Assembly: GCF_902506535.1 (NCBI RefSeq)
Contig: NZ_LR733827.1
Span: 1,931,176 to 1,995,175, forward strand
Length of the DNA: 64,000 nt
Direction: 5' to 3'
Source of the DNA: Pseudomonas sp. 8Z
GTDB lineage: Bacteria; Pseudomonadota; Gammaproteobacteria; Pseudomonadales; Pseudomonadaceae
The translations under genes and the position numbers were made by a program. Below are positions 49,056 to 56,963 of this stretch, piece after piece (the first letter of the stretch is position 1; each line of letters starts with the position of its first letter). The notes below the pieces were generated by a model. That model was not told the origin of the DNA. It saw only the letters and a list, made by a program, of their open reading frames with translations, and did not search any database.

Positions 49056-50639
49056 TTACAGGCCGCAGACGCTGCCATCGCTGCGTGGGTCGGCGGCGCC
49101 TTCGAGCACGCCGTTGGCATTACGCAGCACGGCGCCGGCATGGCCCATGGTGTCGCTGAAGGCTTCATCTAATTGCTCGACGATATGCCCGGCCTGACGC
49201 AGTTGCTCGACCAACTCGTTCGGGAAGCGGCTTTCCAGTTTCAGTGTAGTGCTGATATCCCCCCAGGTGCGCCCGAGCAGCCAGCGTGGGGCGCTGACGG
49301 CGGCTTGCAGATCGCTGCCCAGGCGATAACGGCTGAGCACTGCGGCTTGCGTCTGCGGCTGGCCCTCGCCACCCATGGTGCCGTAGCTCAGGGTGCGGCC
49401 ATCGTCGAACAGCGCCAACGCCGGGTTGAGGGTGTGGAAGGGTTTGCGCCCCGGCTCCAGTGACTGCAGCGCGGCGGGATCGAGGGAGAAACTGATGCCT
49501 CGGTTCTGCCAGGCCACGCCAGTGGACGGCAGCACCACACCCGAACCGAACTCCCAGTACACGCTCTGGATAAAACTCACCGCGCGGCCCTGAGCGTCGA
49601 TGCAGCCCATCCAGATGGTGTCGCCCGGCTGCGCCGGTTGCGGCCAGGGCAATGCCTGATGGGTGTCGATTTTTTCCGCCAGGCGTTGCAGGTTGGCGTC
49701 GGCCAGCAGGCTCTGCGGATCCACCGGCACACGGGCCGGGTCAGTCACCACGCGATCGCGAATCAGGAAGGCCTGCTTGGTCGACTCGACCAACCCGTGC
49801 ACATGGGCGAAGCCATCGGCCTGGTCGATGCCGAGCTTGTCGAAGATACCGAGGATCAGCAGTGAGGCCAGCCCCTGGGTCGGTGGCGGCATGTTGTACA
49901 GCGTGGCATCGTGCAGACGCACGCTCAGCGGTTCGACGACGCGGGCGTGGTAGTGCTGCAAATCGCTCAGGCGCAGTGGGCTGCCCAGGCGTTCGAGGTC
50001 GGCGGCCATGCGCGCGGCCAGCTCGCCACGGTAGAAGTCATCCAACCCGGCGTCGGCCAGGCGCTGCAGGGTGTCGGCCAGGGCTGGTTGGCGCAGTACA
50101 TCGCCTTCGCGCGGCGGCTGGCCACCCGGCAGGTAGACCTCGGCGAAGCCTGGCACGTGTTGCAGCTCGGCCAGCTTGGTGCGGGTCAGATGGGCCTGGC
50201 TGCGGCTGACCACAATGCCGCGCCGGGCATGACCGATGGCATCGGCGAGCAACTCGGTCAGGCTCAACTGTGGCTGCCAGTGGGCGGTTTGCGCCAGGGC
50301 CTGAGCCCAGCCGTCAACGGTGCCCGCCACGGTCAGCGCGGCCAGCGGGCCACGGCTGGGAATTTGCGCGTGGTCGGCGTAGAAGTCGCGATCAGCCAGC
50401 GCCGCACTGTTGCCGCAGGCGTCGATGGCGATAGGTTTTTTGCCGGGCTCATGAATCAGCCAGAAGCCATCGCCGCCGATGGCGTTCATATGCGGGTAAA
50501 CCACGGCAATGGTCGCGGCAGCGGCGACCATTGCCTCTACGGCGCTGCAGCCTGCCTTTAGCACGTCGCGCCCGGCCTGTGCTGCCAGGTGGTGAGGGGC
50601 GACGAACAGGCCGCCGGTGGCATGGGTGGCTTTGAGCAT
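49056..50639 (-). CDS. Gamma-glutamyltransferase-family Ntn hydrolase (cytoplasmic, HpxW-like variant)
   Basis: 527 aa, no signal peptide. The self-cleavage Thr is Thr341 in GDTIWMGCID, where classical GGT has TTHYSVVD; GSGVVLPSTGV and GTMGGEGQPQ (oxyanion and substrate residues) are kept. The lost TTH triad and the cytosolic location fit the HpxW/oxamate-amidohydrolase-like branch rather than periplasmic GGT, so the substrate is open. ATG at 50639 follows AAGGA; GTG at 50642 is possible. It follows a decayed transporter gene on the same strand. Confidence 0.88.
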   Translation of the reverse strand: MLKATHATGGLFVAPHHLAAQAGRDVLKAGCSAVEAMVAAAATIAVVYPHMNAIGGDGFWLIHEPGKKPIAIDACGNSAALADRDFYADHAQIPSRGPLAALTVAGTVDGWAQALAQTAHWQPQLSLTELLADAIGHARRGIVVSRSQAHLTRTKLAELQHVPGFAEVYLPGGQPPREGDVLRQPALADTLQRLADAGLDDFYRGELAARMAADLERLGSPLRLSDLQHYHARVVEPLSVRLHDATLYNMPPPTQGLASLLILGIFDKLGIDQADGFAHVHGLVESTKQAFLIRDRVVTDPARVPVDPQSLLADANLQRLAEKIDTHQALPWPQPAQPGDTIWMGCIDAQGRAVSFIQSVYWEFGSGVVLPSTGVAWQNRGISFSLDPAALQSLEPGRKPFHTLNPALALFDDGRTLSYGTMGGEGQPQTQAAVLSRYRLGSDLQAAVSAPRWLLGRTWGDISTTLKLESRFPNELVEQLRQAGHIVEQLDEAFSDTMGHAGAVLRNANGVLEGAADPRSDGSVCGL

Positions 50640-50658
50640 CACATATCCTTTCTTGTCA

Positions 50659-50853
50659 TCAGCGTTCTGCCGCTACGGCAAGGAGCGCTGGTTCATCACC
50701 AGCCGATGGCACTCGCAGCCAGGTGGTCAACTGCGGGAAGCAGAACACCACCGCCACCGCACAGGCTTGCAGCGCCACGTAAGGCGATGAGCTCCGGCCA
50801 AAGGATATATCGATCAGCGCTAGAAAAGCGCTGAGCAGGACAGTTTGCTATTC
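50659..50853 (-). pseudogene. Remnant of a transporter C-terminus (possibly TRAP large permease)
   Basis: A frame without a plausible start, bounded upstream by a stop near 50853, reads LLSAFLALIDISFG and then PYVALQACAVAVVFCFPQLT. The hydrophobic PYVALQ...FPQLTTWL pattern resembles the last helix of DctM-type TRAP permeases. It ends 20 nt ahead of the gamma-glutamyltransferase gene. It looks like the residue of a deletion. Identification is tentative. Confidence 0.35.
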
Positions 50854-50943
50854 GTGGCAGGCGGCGCACTGGCCTAGCCCATGCCTTTCGGTTTAATGGC
50901 GGCACGATACTGGATCGGCCGCCGCCTTGGACGAATCCTGCCG

Positions 50944-51942
50944 TCAGGCCGATTCGCGCATCTCCCCGCACAGATCCAGCGCCAGCCAGTGTTCGACCTC
51001 GGCTTGCGTCAGGCCCGCGCCAAGCAGGGCGAACAGCTTGCCCAGCGCGGCTTCACGGGTCATGCCGCCACAGGACACCAGCCCTGCCTGGGCCAGGCGG
51101 CTGCCTGCGGCATAGACGCCGAACTGCACATGGCCCTGCATGCACTGGCTGATGGCCGCCAGCACCACGCCTTGTTCGTGCGCCTCGCGCAGAGCGGCGA
51201 TAAAGGCGTCGTCGCCGGCCGGGCCGGTGCCGCTGCCGTAACACTCCAGCAGCAGGCCACGGGCGCCACTGACGACCAGTGCGCGCACCTGCTCGGCCTG
51301 CACGCCCGGATAGAGCGGCAGTACGGCAAGGCTGATCGGCTGGCGCGCCTGGCGATAGCTGATCGCAGGCGCGATGGCGTTGGCGTGCTCGGCCTCGCGG
51401 TGGCGTTCCAGTACCTGGAAGGCGTCGAAGGCATCGCTGCGTAGCTTGGCGCAGCGCGCGCCATGCATCATCTGGCCGTTGAAATACAGGTGCACGCCAG
51501 GCTTCACGCCCTGCTGTAGCGCCCGTAGCGCGCCGAACAGGTTGGGCCAGGCATCGCCATCCGGCACGCCGGCCGGCTGCATGGAGCCGGTGAACACCAC
51601 CGGCACATTCAGGCCCAGCAGCAGGAAGCTCATCGCTGCCGCGCTGTAGGCCAGGGTATCGGTGCCATGCAGCACCAGTACGGCGTCGCAGCCATCGGTC
51701 TCGACGGCCTGGACGATGGCGTCGCGGATGGCCAGCCAATTCGTCTGGCTCATGTTGGCGCTGTCGAGCAGCGGTAGCAGCTCGCGGAAGATCCAGTTCG
51801 GCAGATCAGCCGGGCTTTCCTCGACCTGCTGGGCACGCATGCGCGCCTCGAAGCCGGAGGCCGGTGCCAGGCCGTCTGCGCTCATTTGCATGCCGATGGT
51901 GCCGCCGGTGTACAGCACCAGGAGTTTTGCTGGGGTCGCCAT
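50944..51942 (-). CDS. ansA: L-asparaginase (type I, cytosolic)
   Basis: 332 aa. The nucleophile Thr is in LYTGGTIGM, and the second Thr-Asp pair in LHGTDTLAYSAAAMSFLL; the C-terminal half has LLLECYGSGTGPAGD. No signal peptide, so a cytoplasmic enzyme for asparagine catabolism. MATPAKLLV at 51942 is chosen as start because AGGAG lies 6 nt upstream. It is about 65 nt downstream of alsT but separated by a terminator. Confidence 0.93.
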   Translation of the reverse strand: MATPAKLLVLYTGGTIGMQMSADGLAPASGFEARMRAQQVEESPADLPNWIFRELLPLLDSANMSQTNWLAIRDAIVQAVETDGCDAVLVLHGTDTLAYSAAAMSFLLLGLNVPVVFTGSMQPAGVPDGDAWPNLFGALRALQQGVKPGVHLYFNGQMMHGARCAKLRSDAFDAFQVLERHREAEHANAIAPAISYRQARQPISLAVLPLYPGVQAEQVRALVVSGARGLLLECYGSGTGPAGDDAFIAALREAHEQGVVLAAISQCMQGHVQFGVYAAGSRLAQAGLVSCGGMTREAALGKLFALLGAGLTQAEVEHWLALDLCGEMRESA

Positions 51943-51973
51943 GGGCTCTCCTCGGTAAACGTCAGGCAAGAAA

Positions 51974-51994
51974 AAGGGGGGCAGCGCCCCCCTT
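51974..51994 (-). terminator. Intrinsic terminator after alsT
   Basis: 9-bp stem AAGGGGGGC / GCCCCCCTT with a 3-nt loop and a T-run on the minus-strand side. Confidence 0.93.
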
Positions 51995-52008
51995 ACTTCA
52001 CTCGGGCA

Positions 52009-53448
52009 TCAACGCTGGTAAGCGCGATCACCAACTTCGGCGTGCGCCGTCGGTGCATCCACCGGGGTCTGCCAGGCCTTGGGATCGAGGTCCAGGTCGG
52101 CGAACTTCTTCGGATCGAATACTGGCGATGCGACGCCGGCCTTGATCTGTGCATCGTAGTCGCGCATCAGGCGCAGGCCCACTTTGAACAACAGCGCCAG
52201 GGCAATCAGGTTGCAGATCGCCAGCAGACCCATGGTCACGTCGGCGAAGGCGAACACGGTGCCCAGGTCCTGCACCGAACCCCACAGCACCAGCACCACC
52301 ACCAGCACGCGGTAAACCATCACCGGCATGCGCTTCTCGGTGAAGAAGCCCAGGGCGTTCTCACCCAGGTAGTAGTTGTAGATCAGGGTGGTGAAGACGA
52401 ACAGCAACAGCGCCAGGCTGACGAACACACGGCCCCACTCACCGACTACAGCGGCAACGGCGGTTTGCGTCAGTACCACACCGGCCATGTCCGCGCCCGG
52501 CTGATAGACGCCGGACAGCAGGATGATCAGCGCGGTGCAGGTGCACAGGATCAGGGTGTCGATGAACACGCTCAGCGACTGCACGATGCCCTGCGCGGCC
52601 GGGTGCTTGACCTCGGCGACAGCGGCCACGTTCGGTGCGCTGCCCAGACCGGCTTCGTTGGAGAACAGGCCACGCTTGACGCCCATGATGATGGCGGCGC
52701 CAATGCCACCGGCAAATGCCGGCTCCAGGCCGAAAGCACTTTTGAAGATCATCGCGAAGGTGGCCGGGATGTGTTCGGCGTTCATGCCGATCACCACCAG
52801 CGCCATGGTGATGTAGGAGAAGGCCATGACCGGCACCAGTACGTCAGCCATGCTGGCGATACGCTTGATGCCACCGAAGATGATCAGGCCGATCACCACG
52901 GTCAGAGCGATACCGCTAACCAGGGTGGGGACGCCAAAGGTGTCATGCAGCGAGCTGGCTACGGTGAAGGACTGCACGGCGTTGAAGCCGAAGCCGAAGG
53001 TCACCAGCAGCAGCAGCGAAACCACGATACCCAACCAGCGCTGCTTCAGACCGTGCTCGATGTAGAACGCCGGGCCGCCACGGTAGGTGCCGTCGGGTTC
53101 GCGGCGCTTGTACAACTGCGCCAGGGAGCATTCGAAGTAGCTGGTGGCCATGCCGACCAGAGCAACGACCCACATCCAGAAGATGGCGCCAGGGCCGCCG
53201 AGCATGATCGCTACGGATACACCGGCGATGTTACCGGCGCCAACGCGGCCAGCCACCGACAGCATCAGAGCCTGGAACGAACTGAGTTGGCCGGGCTTGC
53301 GCTCGAACGCTTCAGCGAAGATGCGGAACATGCTGCCGAAGTAGCGGAACTGGACGAAGCGTGAGGCAATGGTGAAGAACAGGCCGAGACCGATCAGCAT
53401 TACGATCAGCAGCTTGCTCCAGATGAGGTCATTGAGAAGATCGAGCAT
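52009..53448 (-). CDS. Sodium:alanine/glycine symporter (AGCS family)
   Basis: 479 aa, about 11 membrane helices. Family blocks: QALMLSVAGRVGAGNIAGVSVAI, GGPGAIFWMWVVALVGMATSYFE, GGPAFYIEHGLKQRWLG and LFSNEAGLGSAPNVAAVAE. It carries Ala or Gly with Na+. ATG at 53448 is preferred; an N-terminal extension of over 130 codons in the same frame is arginine-rich, non-family sequence that runs through the promoter and opposing gene. It is divergent from the XRE regulator, which is a candidate for its control. Confidence 0.94.
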   Translation of the reverse strand: MLDLLNDLIWSKLLIVMLIGLGLFFTIASRFVQFRYFGSMFRIFAEAFERKPGQLSSFQALMLSVAGRVGAGNIAGVSVAIMLGGPGAIFWMWVVALVGMATSYFECSLAQLYKRREPDGTYRGGPAFYIEHGLKQRWLGIVVSLLLLVTFGFGFNAVQSFTVASSLHDTFGVPTLVSGIALTVVIGLIIFGGIKRIASMADVLVPVMAFSYITMALVVIGMNAEHIPATFAMIFKSAFGLEPAFAGGIGAAIIMGVKRGLFSNEAGLGSAPNVAAVAEVKHPAAQGIVQSLSVFIDTLILCTCTALIILLSGVYQPGADMAGVVLTQTAVAAVVGEWGRVFVSLALLLFVFTTLIYNYYLGENALGFFTEKRMPVMVYRVLVVVLVLWGSVQDLGTVFAFADVTMGLLAICNLIALALLFKVGLRLMRDYDAQIKAGVASPVFDPKKFADLDLDPKAWQTPVDAPTAHAEVGDRAYQR

Positions 53449-53607
53449 GGAGGCTTTCTCTCTTGTTGTTCTGATGGGAATACGCCGCGCCGGGCGGATA
53501 GCCGAATGGTTCGTGATACAGGCCTCACTGGGCAATTTCGCAGGTCGAGGCGAACTGACGCGAGTTGATGCTAGAATCGCGTCACTCGCATCACATGGCC
53601 TTCCCGT

Positions 53608-54420
53608 ATGTCCGATTCCCTCGGCACCAATCTCAAACTGCTGTGCAGCCATTACCGCTCGATTGCCGAGGTTTGCCGCAAACTGGCCATCAACCGTGCG
53701 CAGTTCAACCGCTACTTGGCCGGGCAGAGCCAACCGACTGCACACAACCTCAAGCGCATCTGCGATTTCTTCGGCGTCGAAGCGCATGAGCTGGCGCTGC
53801 CGAGCGATGCTTTCGCCCGTCTGATGGGCACTCGCAGTGGCGACCTGCAACCACGCGTCGGCAGCGACCCATTGCTGGAGCTGTTCGAGCCGCTACGCGG
53901 GCATGCCAGTTCGCTGACGCGCTACTGCGGTTATTACTTCGAATACTCCAATTGCATGTCGGTGCCGGGGCAGATCCTGCTGTCGCTGGTGCACCTGCGT
54001 GAGGAGCGCGGCAGCTACGTGTTCGAGCGCCAGGAACGGCAGGAGCGCGCGCGCGGCGGTGTCGCCGAGGATTGGGTGCGCTGCCGTTACCTGGGCGCCG
54101 CCTTCTACCTGCAGGATCGGCTGTTTCTCATCGACTACGAGTCGCTGACCGGCAATGAAATGAGCCAGACCATTCTCATTCCCAGCTTCAAGAGCCACAT
54201 CACCCGCCTCAATGGCCTGAAGACCGGTGTTTCCAGCGGCGATCGGCGCACCCCGGCCTGCACCCGCGTGGTCTGGCAATACCTTGGCGAGCAGATCAAC
54301 CGGGTCAACGCCTACCGTCAGGTGATGCTCTACGCCCCAGATGATCCGCGTATCGATGACGACATCCGTCAGCGCCTGGGCGGTGCGCAGTTGCGTGATG
54401 GGTTGTTCGAGATCGAGTAG
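53608..54420 (+). CDS. XRE-family transcriptional regulator
   Basis: 270 aa. The N-terminal helix-turn-helix (about 5-65; SIAEVCRKLAINRAQFNRYLAGQ) is Cro/C1-like. The 200-residue C-terminal region is not a domain I can name and probably senses a ligand. Divergent from alsT with a 159-nt gap, so it may regulate alsT and itself. Confidence 0.85.
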   Translation: MSDSLGTNLKLLCSHYRSIAEVCRKLAINRAQFNRYLAGQSQPTAHNLKRICDFFGVEAHELALPSDAFARLMGTRSGDLQPRVGSDPLLELFEPLRGHASSLTRYCGYYFEYSNCMSVPGQILLSLVHLREERGSYVFERQERQERARGGVAEDWVRCRYLGAAFYLQDRLFLIDYESLTGNEMSQTILIPSFKSHITRLNGLKTGVSSGDRRTPACTRVVWQYLGEQINRVNAYRQVMLYAPDDPRIDDDIRQRLGGAQLRDGLFEIE

Positions 54421-54588
54421 CCAGCAACTAACTCATTGAGACATAAAAGAATATTTTTCTGTCTTAGGTGGCCGTGCCGGGCGCTTTTCTTTATCGTGCG
54501 CGGCCTTCGAACCGGTTCCCCTCTATCTCTGGCGGCTTGTGCGCAGCCTCTCGAACCGGCTTTATTCCTCTTGCTCAGGACCTATTCC

Positions 54589-54819
54589 ATGCTCGATAGC
54601 ACCCTCGTACAACTTGAAAACCTGGTCGCCGAACTGCTGCAGCAAAACCAGCAACTCACCCGCGACAACCAGCAAATGCGCGCTGATCTGAACAAGGCCA
54701 GCGAAGACAACGACGCCCTGCAACTGCAACTGCTGGAGCAGGAAGAGCAGCAGAACAGCGCCGTCGCCCGTCTGCAGGCGCTGGTGCAGCGTGTCGGTGA
54801 AGGTCGCGCCGAGGCATGA
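54589..54819 (+). CDS. ZapB-like coiled-coil protein (TIGR02449 family)
   Basis: 76 aa, almost entirely one coiled coil (LENLVAELLQQNQQLTRDNQ, then heptads of L/A). In pseudomonads this gene precedes zapA. AGGA lies 8 nt before ATG at 54589; a longer in-frame extension into the promoter region is rejected. It overlaps zapA by 4 bp (ATGA). Confidence 0.88.
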   Translation: MLDSTLVQLENLVAELLQQNQQLTRDNQQMRADLNKASEDNDALQLQLLEQEEQQNSAVARLQALVQRVGEGRAEA

Positions 54820-55100
54820 GCCGCGAGGGCGTACGCGTCCTGCACCTGTTCGGCCGTGATTACTCGATCAGGACGCCGGAGGCCGACGCAGGCCTGCTGC
54901 ACGAGGCCATTGGCCTGTTGCAGACGGAAATCTCCAGCAACGAGCAGCGCTATCCCAAGGCCGCCGGTCAGGAACTGCTGCTGCTCAGCGCCCTGAACCT
55001 GATCGCCCGGCAATTGGCGCAGGCCTCGGCGGCTGATGTGGAGCCGCGCTTGCAGGCGCTCAGTCAGTTGATACAGGCGCAGTTACAGGGCCGAGCTTAG
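54816..55100 (+). CDS. zapA: Cell division protein ZapA
   Basis: 94 aa FtsZ-ring-associated protein. HLFGRDYSIRTPE N-terminal strand region followed by a helix with LLLLSALNLIARQL. It promotes FtsZ bundling. Its stop overlaps the stop of the convergent GNAT gene by 4 bp. The 6S RNA gene that normally follows zapA is absent, so either the pair was moved or it is a second copy. Confidence 0.92.
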   Translation: MSREGVRVLHLFGRDYSIRTPEADAGLLHEAIGLLQTEISSNEQRYPKAAGQELLLLSALNLIARQLAQASAADVEPRLQALSQLIQAQLQGRA

Positions 55101-55774
55101 GCCTGTTCGCGCAGTGCCTCCAGGCGTTGGCGCTGCTGTCCCTGCTGATCGAAATTCTCTGCCGCCAGCCAGCGCTGGAAGGCGTCGCGGCAGCGCGGCC
55201 ACTCGCCGTCGATAATGGAGAACCAGGCCGTGTCGCGGTTTCTGCCCTTGTTTACCCTGTGTTGGCGAAACAGGCCTTCGTAGGTGAAACCGAAGCGTTC
55301 GGCGGCTCGCACGGAGCGGGCGTTTGCCGCGTCGCACTTCCATTCCAGGCGGCGATAGCCGAGGTCGGCGAAGGCGTGTTGTGCCAGCAGGTAAACGGCC
55401 TCGGTTGCGCCAGCAGTGCGTTGCATCGGCGCGCCGAAGGCCACGTGACCGATCTCGATGCAGCCATCTTGCGCGGCGATGTTCAGGTAGCTGAACACGC
55501 CTAGGGCGAGGCCGCTGGCCTGATCGATCACGGCATAGAACAGCGGGTCGCGGCACTCGGCATGGTTCGTCAGCCAGGCATCGAAGCGGGCGCGCTCGCT
55601 GAACGGGCCGTAGGGCAGGTAATCCCAAAGTGCCGGATCCGGTCCTTGCAAGGCGTGCCAGAGATCATCGCCATGGCGTGCGACGGCGAGCGCTTCCAGG
55701 CGCACGAAGCGGCCTTGCAGCACGCGCTGATCCGGCGTTGGGCGGGGTTGCCAGTGCATCAGTTCGTGGCTCAT
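55097..55774 (-). CDS. GNAT family N-acetyltransferase (RimJ/RimL-like)
   Basis: 225 aa. The acetyl-CoA-binding and RimJ-type blocks are visible: IEIGHVAFGAPMQRTAGATEA, RRLEWKCDAANARSVRAAER and FGFTYEGLFRQH. It probably acetylates a protein N-terminus or small amine; the substrate is unknown. The start at 55774 shares a base with the stop of the next gene upstream (TGATG), so translation is coupled. Confidence 0.9.
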   Translation of the reverse strand: MSHELMHWQPRPTPDQRVLQGRFVRLEALAVARHGDDLWHALQGPDPALWDYLPYGPFSERARFDAWLTNHAECRDPLFYAVIDQASGLALGVFSYLNIAAQDGCIEIGHVAFGAPMQRTAGATEAVYLLAQHAFADLGYRRLEWKCDAANARSVRAAERFGFTYEGLFRQHRVNKGRNRDTAWFSIIDGEWPRCRDAFQRWLAAENFDQQGQQRQRLEALREQA

Positions 55775-56214
55775 CACCATTCCTTCTTGTATTGGATAAA
55801 GCCGCTGCGCTCGGCGATACGGTCGTAGAGCATGCGGCCTCGGTAGTTGGTTTCCTGCGTCAGCCAGTGTACGCGGCTGCCACCGGCGGCACGCGCTGCG
55901 GCGTAAACGTGCTCGATCAGCGCGCGGCCCACACCGCCGCCACGGATGTGCTCGGCGACGAACAGATCCTGCAGGTAGCAGGAGTGCTCCTTGAGCCAGC
56001 AACTGCGGTGGTAGATGAAGTGCACCAGGCCGACCGCCGTGCCGTCCTGCCAGGCCAGCGCGGCGTGCATCGGCTCAGCCTCATCAAGGAAGCGCTGCCA
56101 GGTTAGTGCAGTGGTTTCGGCGGGAATATCAGCCTGGTAGAAGCGCTGGTAGCCCTGCCACAGCGGCAGCCAGGCGGCGTGATCTGCGGTGCTGATGGGG
56201 CGGATGTCGAGCAT
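55774..56214 (-). CDS. GNAT family N-acetyltransferase
   Basis: 146 aa single GNAT domain. Motif A reads QDLFVAEHIRGGGVGRALI, with the R-x-x-G-x-G/A pyrophosphate loop. MLDIRPISTADHAAW start. The acceptor is unknown. It is coupled to the RimJ-like gene (TGATG overlap) and lies 18 nt after the PaiB gene, so paiB and the two acetyltransferases form one operon. Confidence 0.92.
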   Translation of the reverse strand: MLDIRPISTADHAAWLPLWQGYQRFYQADIPAETTALTWQRFLDEAEPMHAALAWQDGTAVGLVHFIYHRSCWLKEHSCYLQDLFVAEHIRGGGVGRALIEHVYAAARAAGGSRVHWLTQETNYRGRMLYDRIAERSGFIQYKKEW

Positions 56215-56232
56215 GGGGTCTTTCCTTCGAGG

Positions 56233-56865
56233 TCAGTCACTGGGGTTCATCTGCGCGGCCAGTTCGCGCTCACGCGGCTTGGCTGATGCGGCCAGGCCGG
56301 CACGTACGCCAGCCTGATCGGCCTGCGAGCGGTTCTGGCTGAGTTTCCATTGGCCTTCGATGCGGCGGATCGGCAGGGCGAAACCGACGATGGCGCGCAG
56401 CATGGCGTCGAGGTAGTCGCGTGGCGCATCGCGGACCGCCCAGGGCTGCGGGCGGCCCTGTTCGTGGTGCTCGCTGAGGCGGCTGAGCAACTGCAGCAGA
56501 CGTGCGGGCTCATCGAGCACCTCGGCCTGGCCCCAGGCATGCACGGCGATGTAGTTCCAGGTTGGCACCACCTTGACGTGCTCGGCTTTGCTCGGATACC
56601 AGCCCGGATGCACGTAGGCGTCCGGGCCGCTGAATACCACCAGGGCTTCGGCGCCGCTGGCCAAATCGCGCCAGTGCGGATTGGCGCGGGCGAAGTGGCC
56701 GTACAGGGTGCCAAACTCGCCTTCATCGGCAGCCGGCAACAGCGGCAGATGACTGGCCTGTAGCCCTTGCTCACCGGCGCTACTGAGTAGGGCCAGGCCG
56801 CTGGCGTGGATCTGCGCGTGCAGCGTTGTCAGGTCATCTTGGCGAAAGGCGGCGGCGCGATACAT
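56233..56865 (-). CDS. PaiB-family FMN-binding negative transcriptional regulator
   Basis: 210 aa. PaiB split-barrel features are complete: MYRAAAFRQDD, HLPLLPA, GTLYGHFARANPHW and HPGWYPSKAEHVKVVPTWNY. In Bacillus, PaiB works with PaiA, a spermidine acetyltransferase; the two GNATs downstream repeat that pairing. Divergent from the MocR-type gene. Confidence 0.92.
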   Translation of the reverse strand: MYRAAAFRQDDLTTLHAQIHASGLALLSSAGEQGLQASHLPLLPAADEGEFGTLYGHFARANPHWRDLASGAEALVVFSGPDAYVHPGWYPSKAEHVKVVPTWNYIAVHAWGQAEVLDEPARLLQLLSRLSEHHEQGRPQPWAVRDAPRDYLDAMLRAIVGFALPIRRIEGQWKLSQNRSQADQAGVRAGLAASAKPRERELAAQMNPSD

Positions 56866-56906
56866 GGCAACTTTTCCTGGCGTGATAGGCGCATGCTAGG
56901 CAGGAT

Positions 56907-56953
56907 ATTGGCCTTGCGTAAGATCCATTTACGATGACTTTGATAGAGCCAAT
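56907..56953. promoter_or_regulatory. Inverted ATTGGC/GCCAAT pair between paiB and mocR
   Basis: ATTGGC at 56907-56912 mirrors GCCAAT at 56948-56953 in the divergent region. It is a candidate operator for the MocR protein, but the spacing (35 nt) is unusual and it could be chance. Confidence 0.25.
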
Positions 56954-56963
56954 TGCTGCCATC

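Noticed and set aside
53449..53850. N-terminal extension of AlsT
   Set aside because: The extension lacks family features, is arginine-rich and overlaps the divergent regulator; the family-typical start is at 53448.
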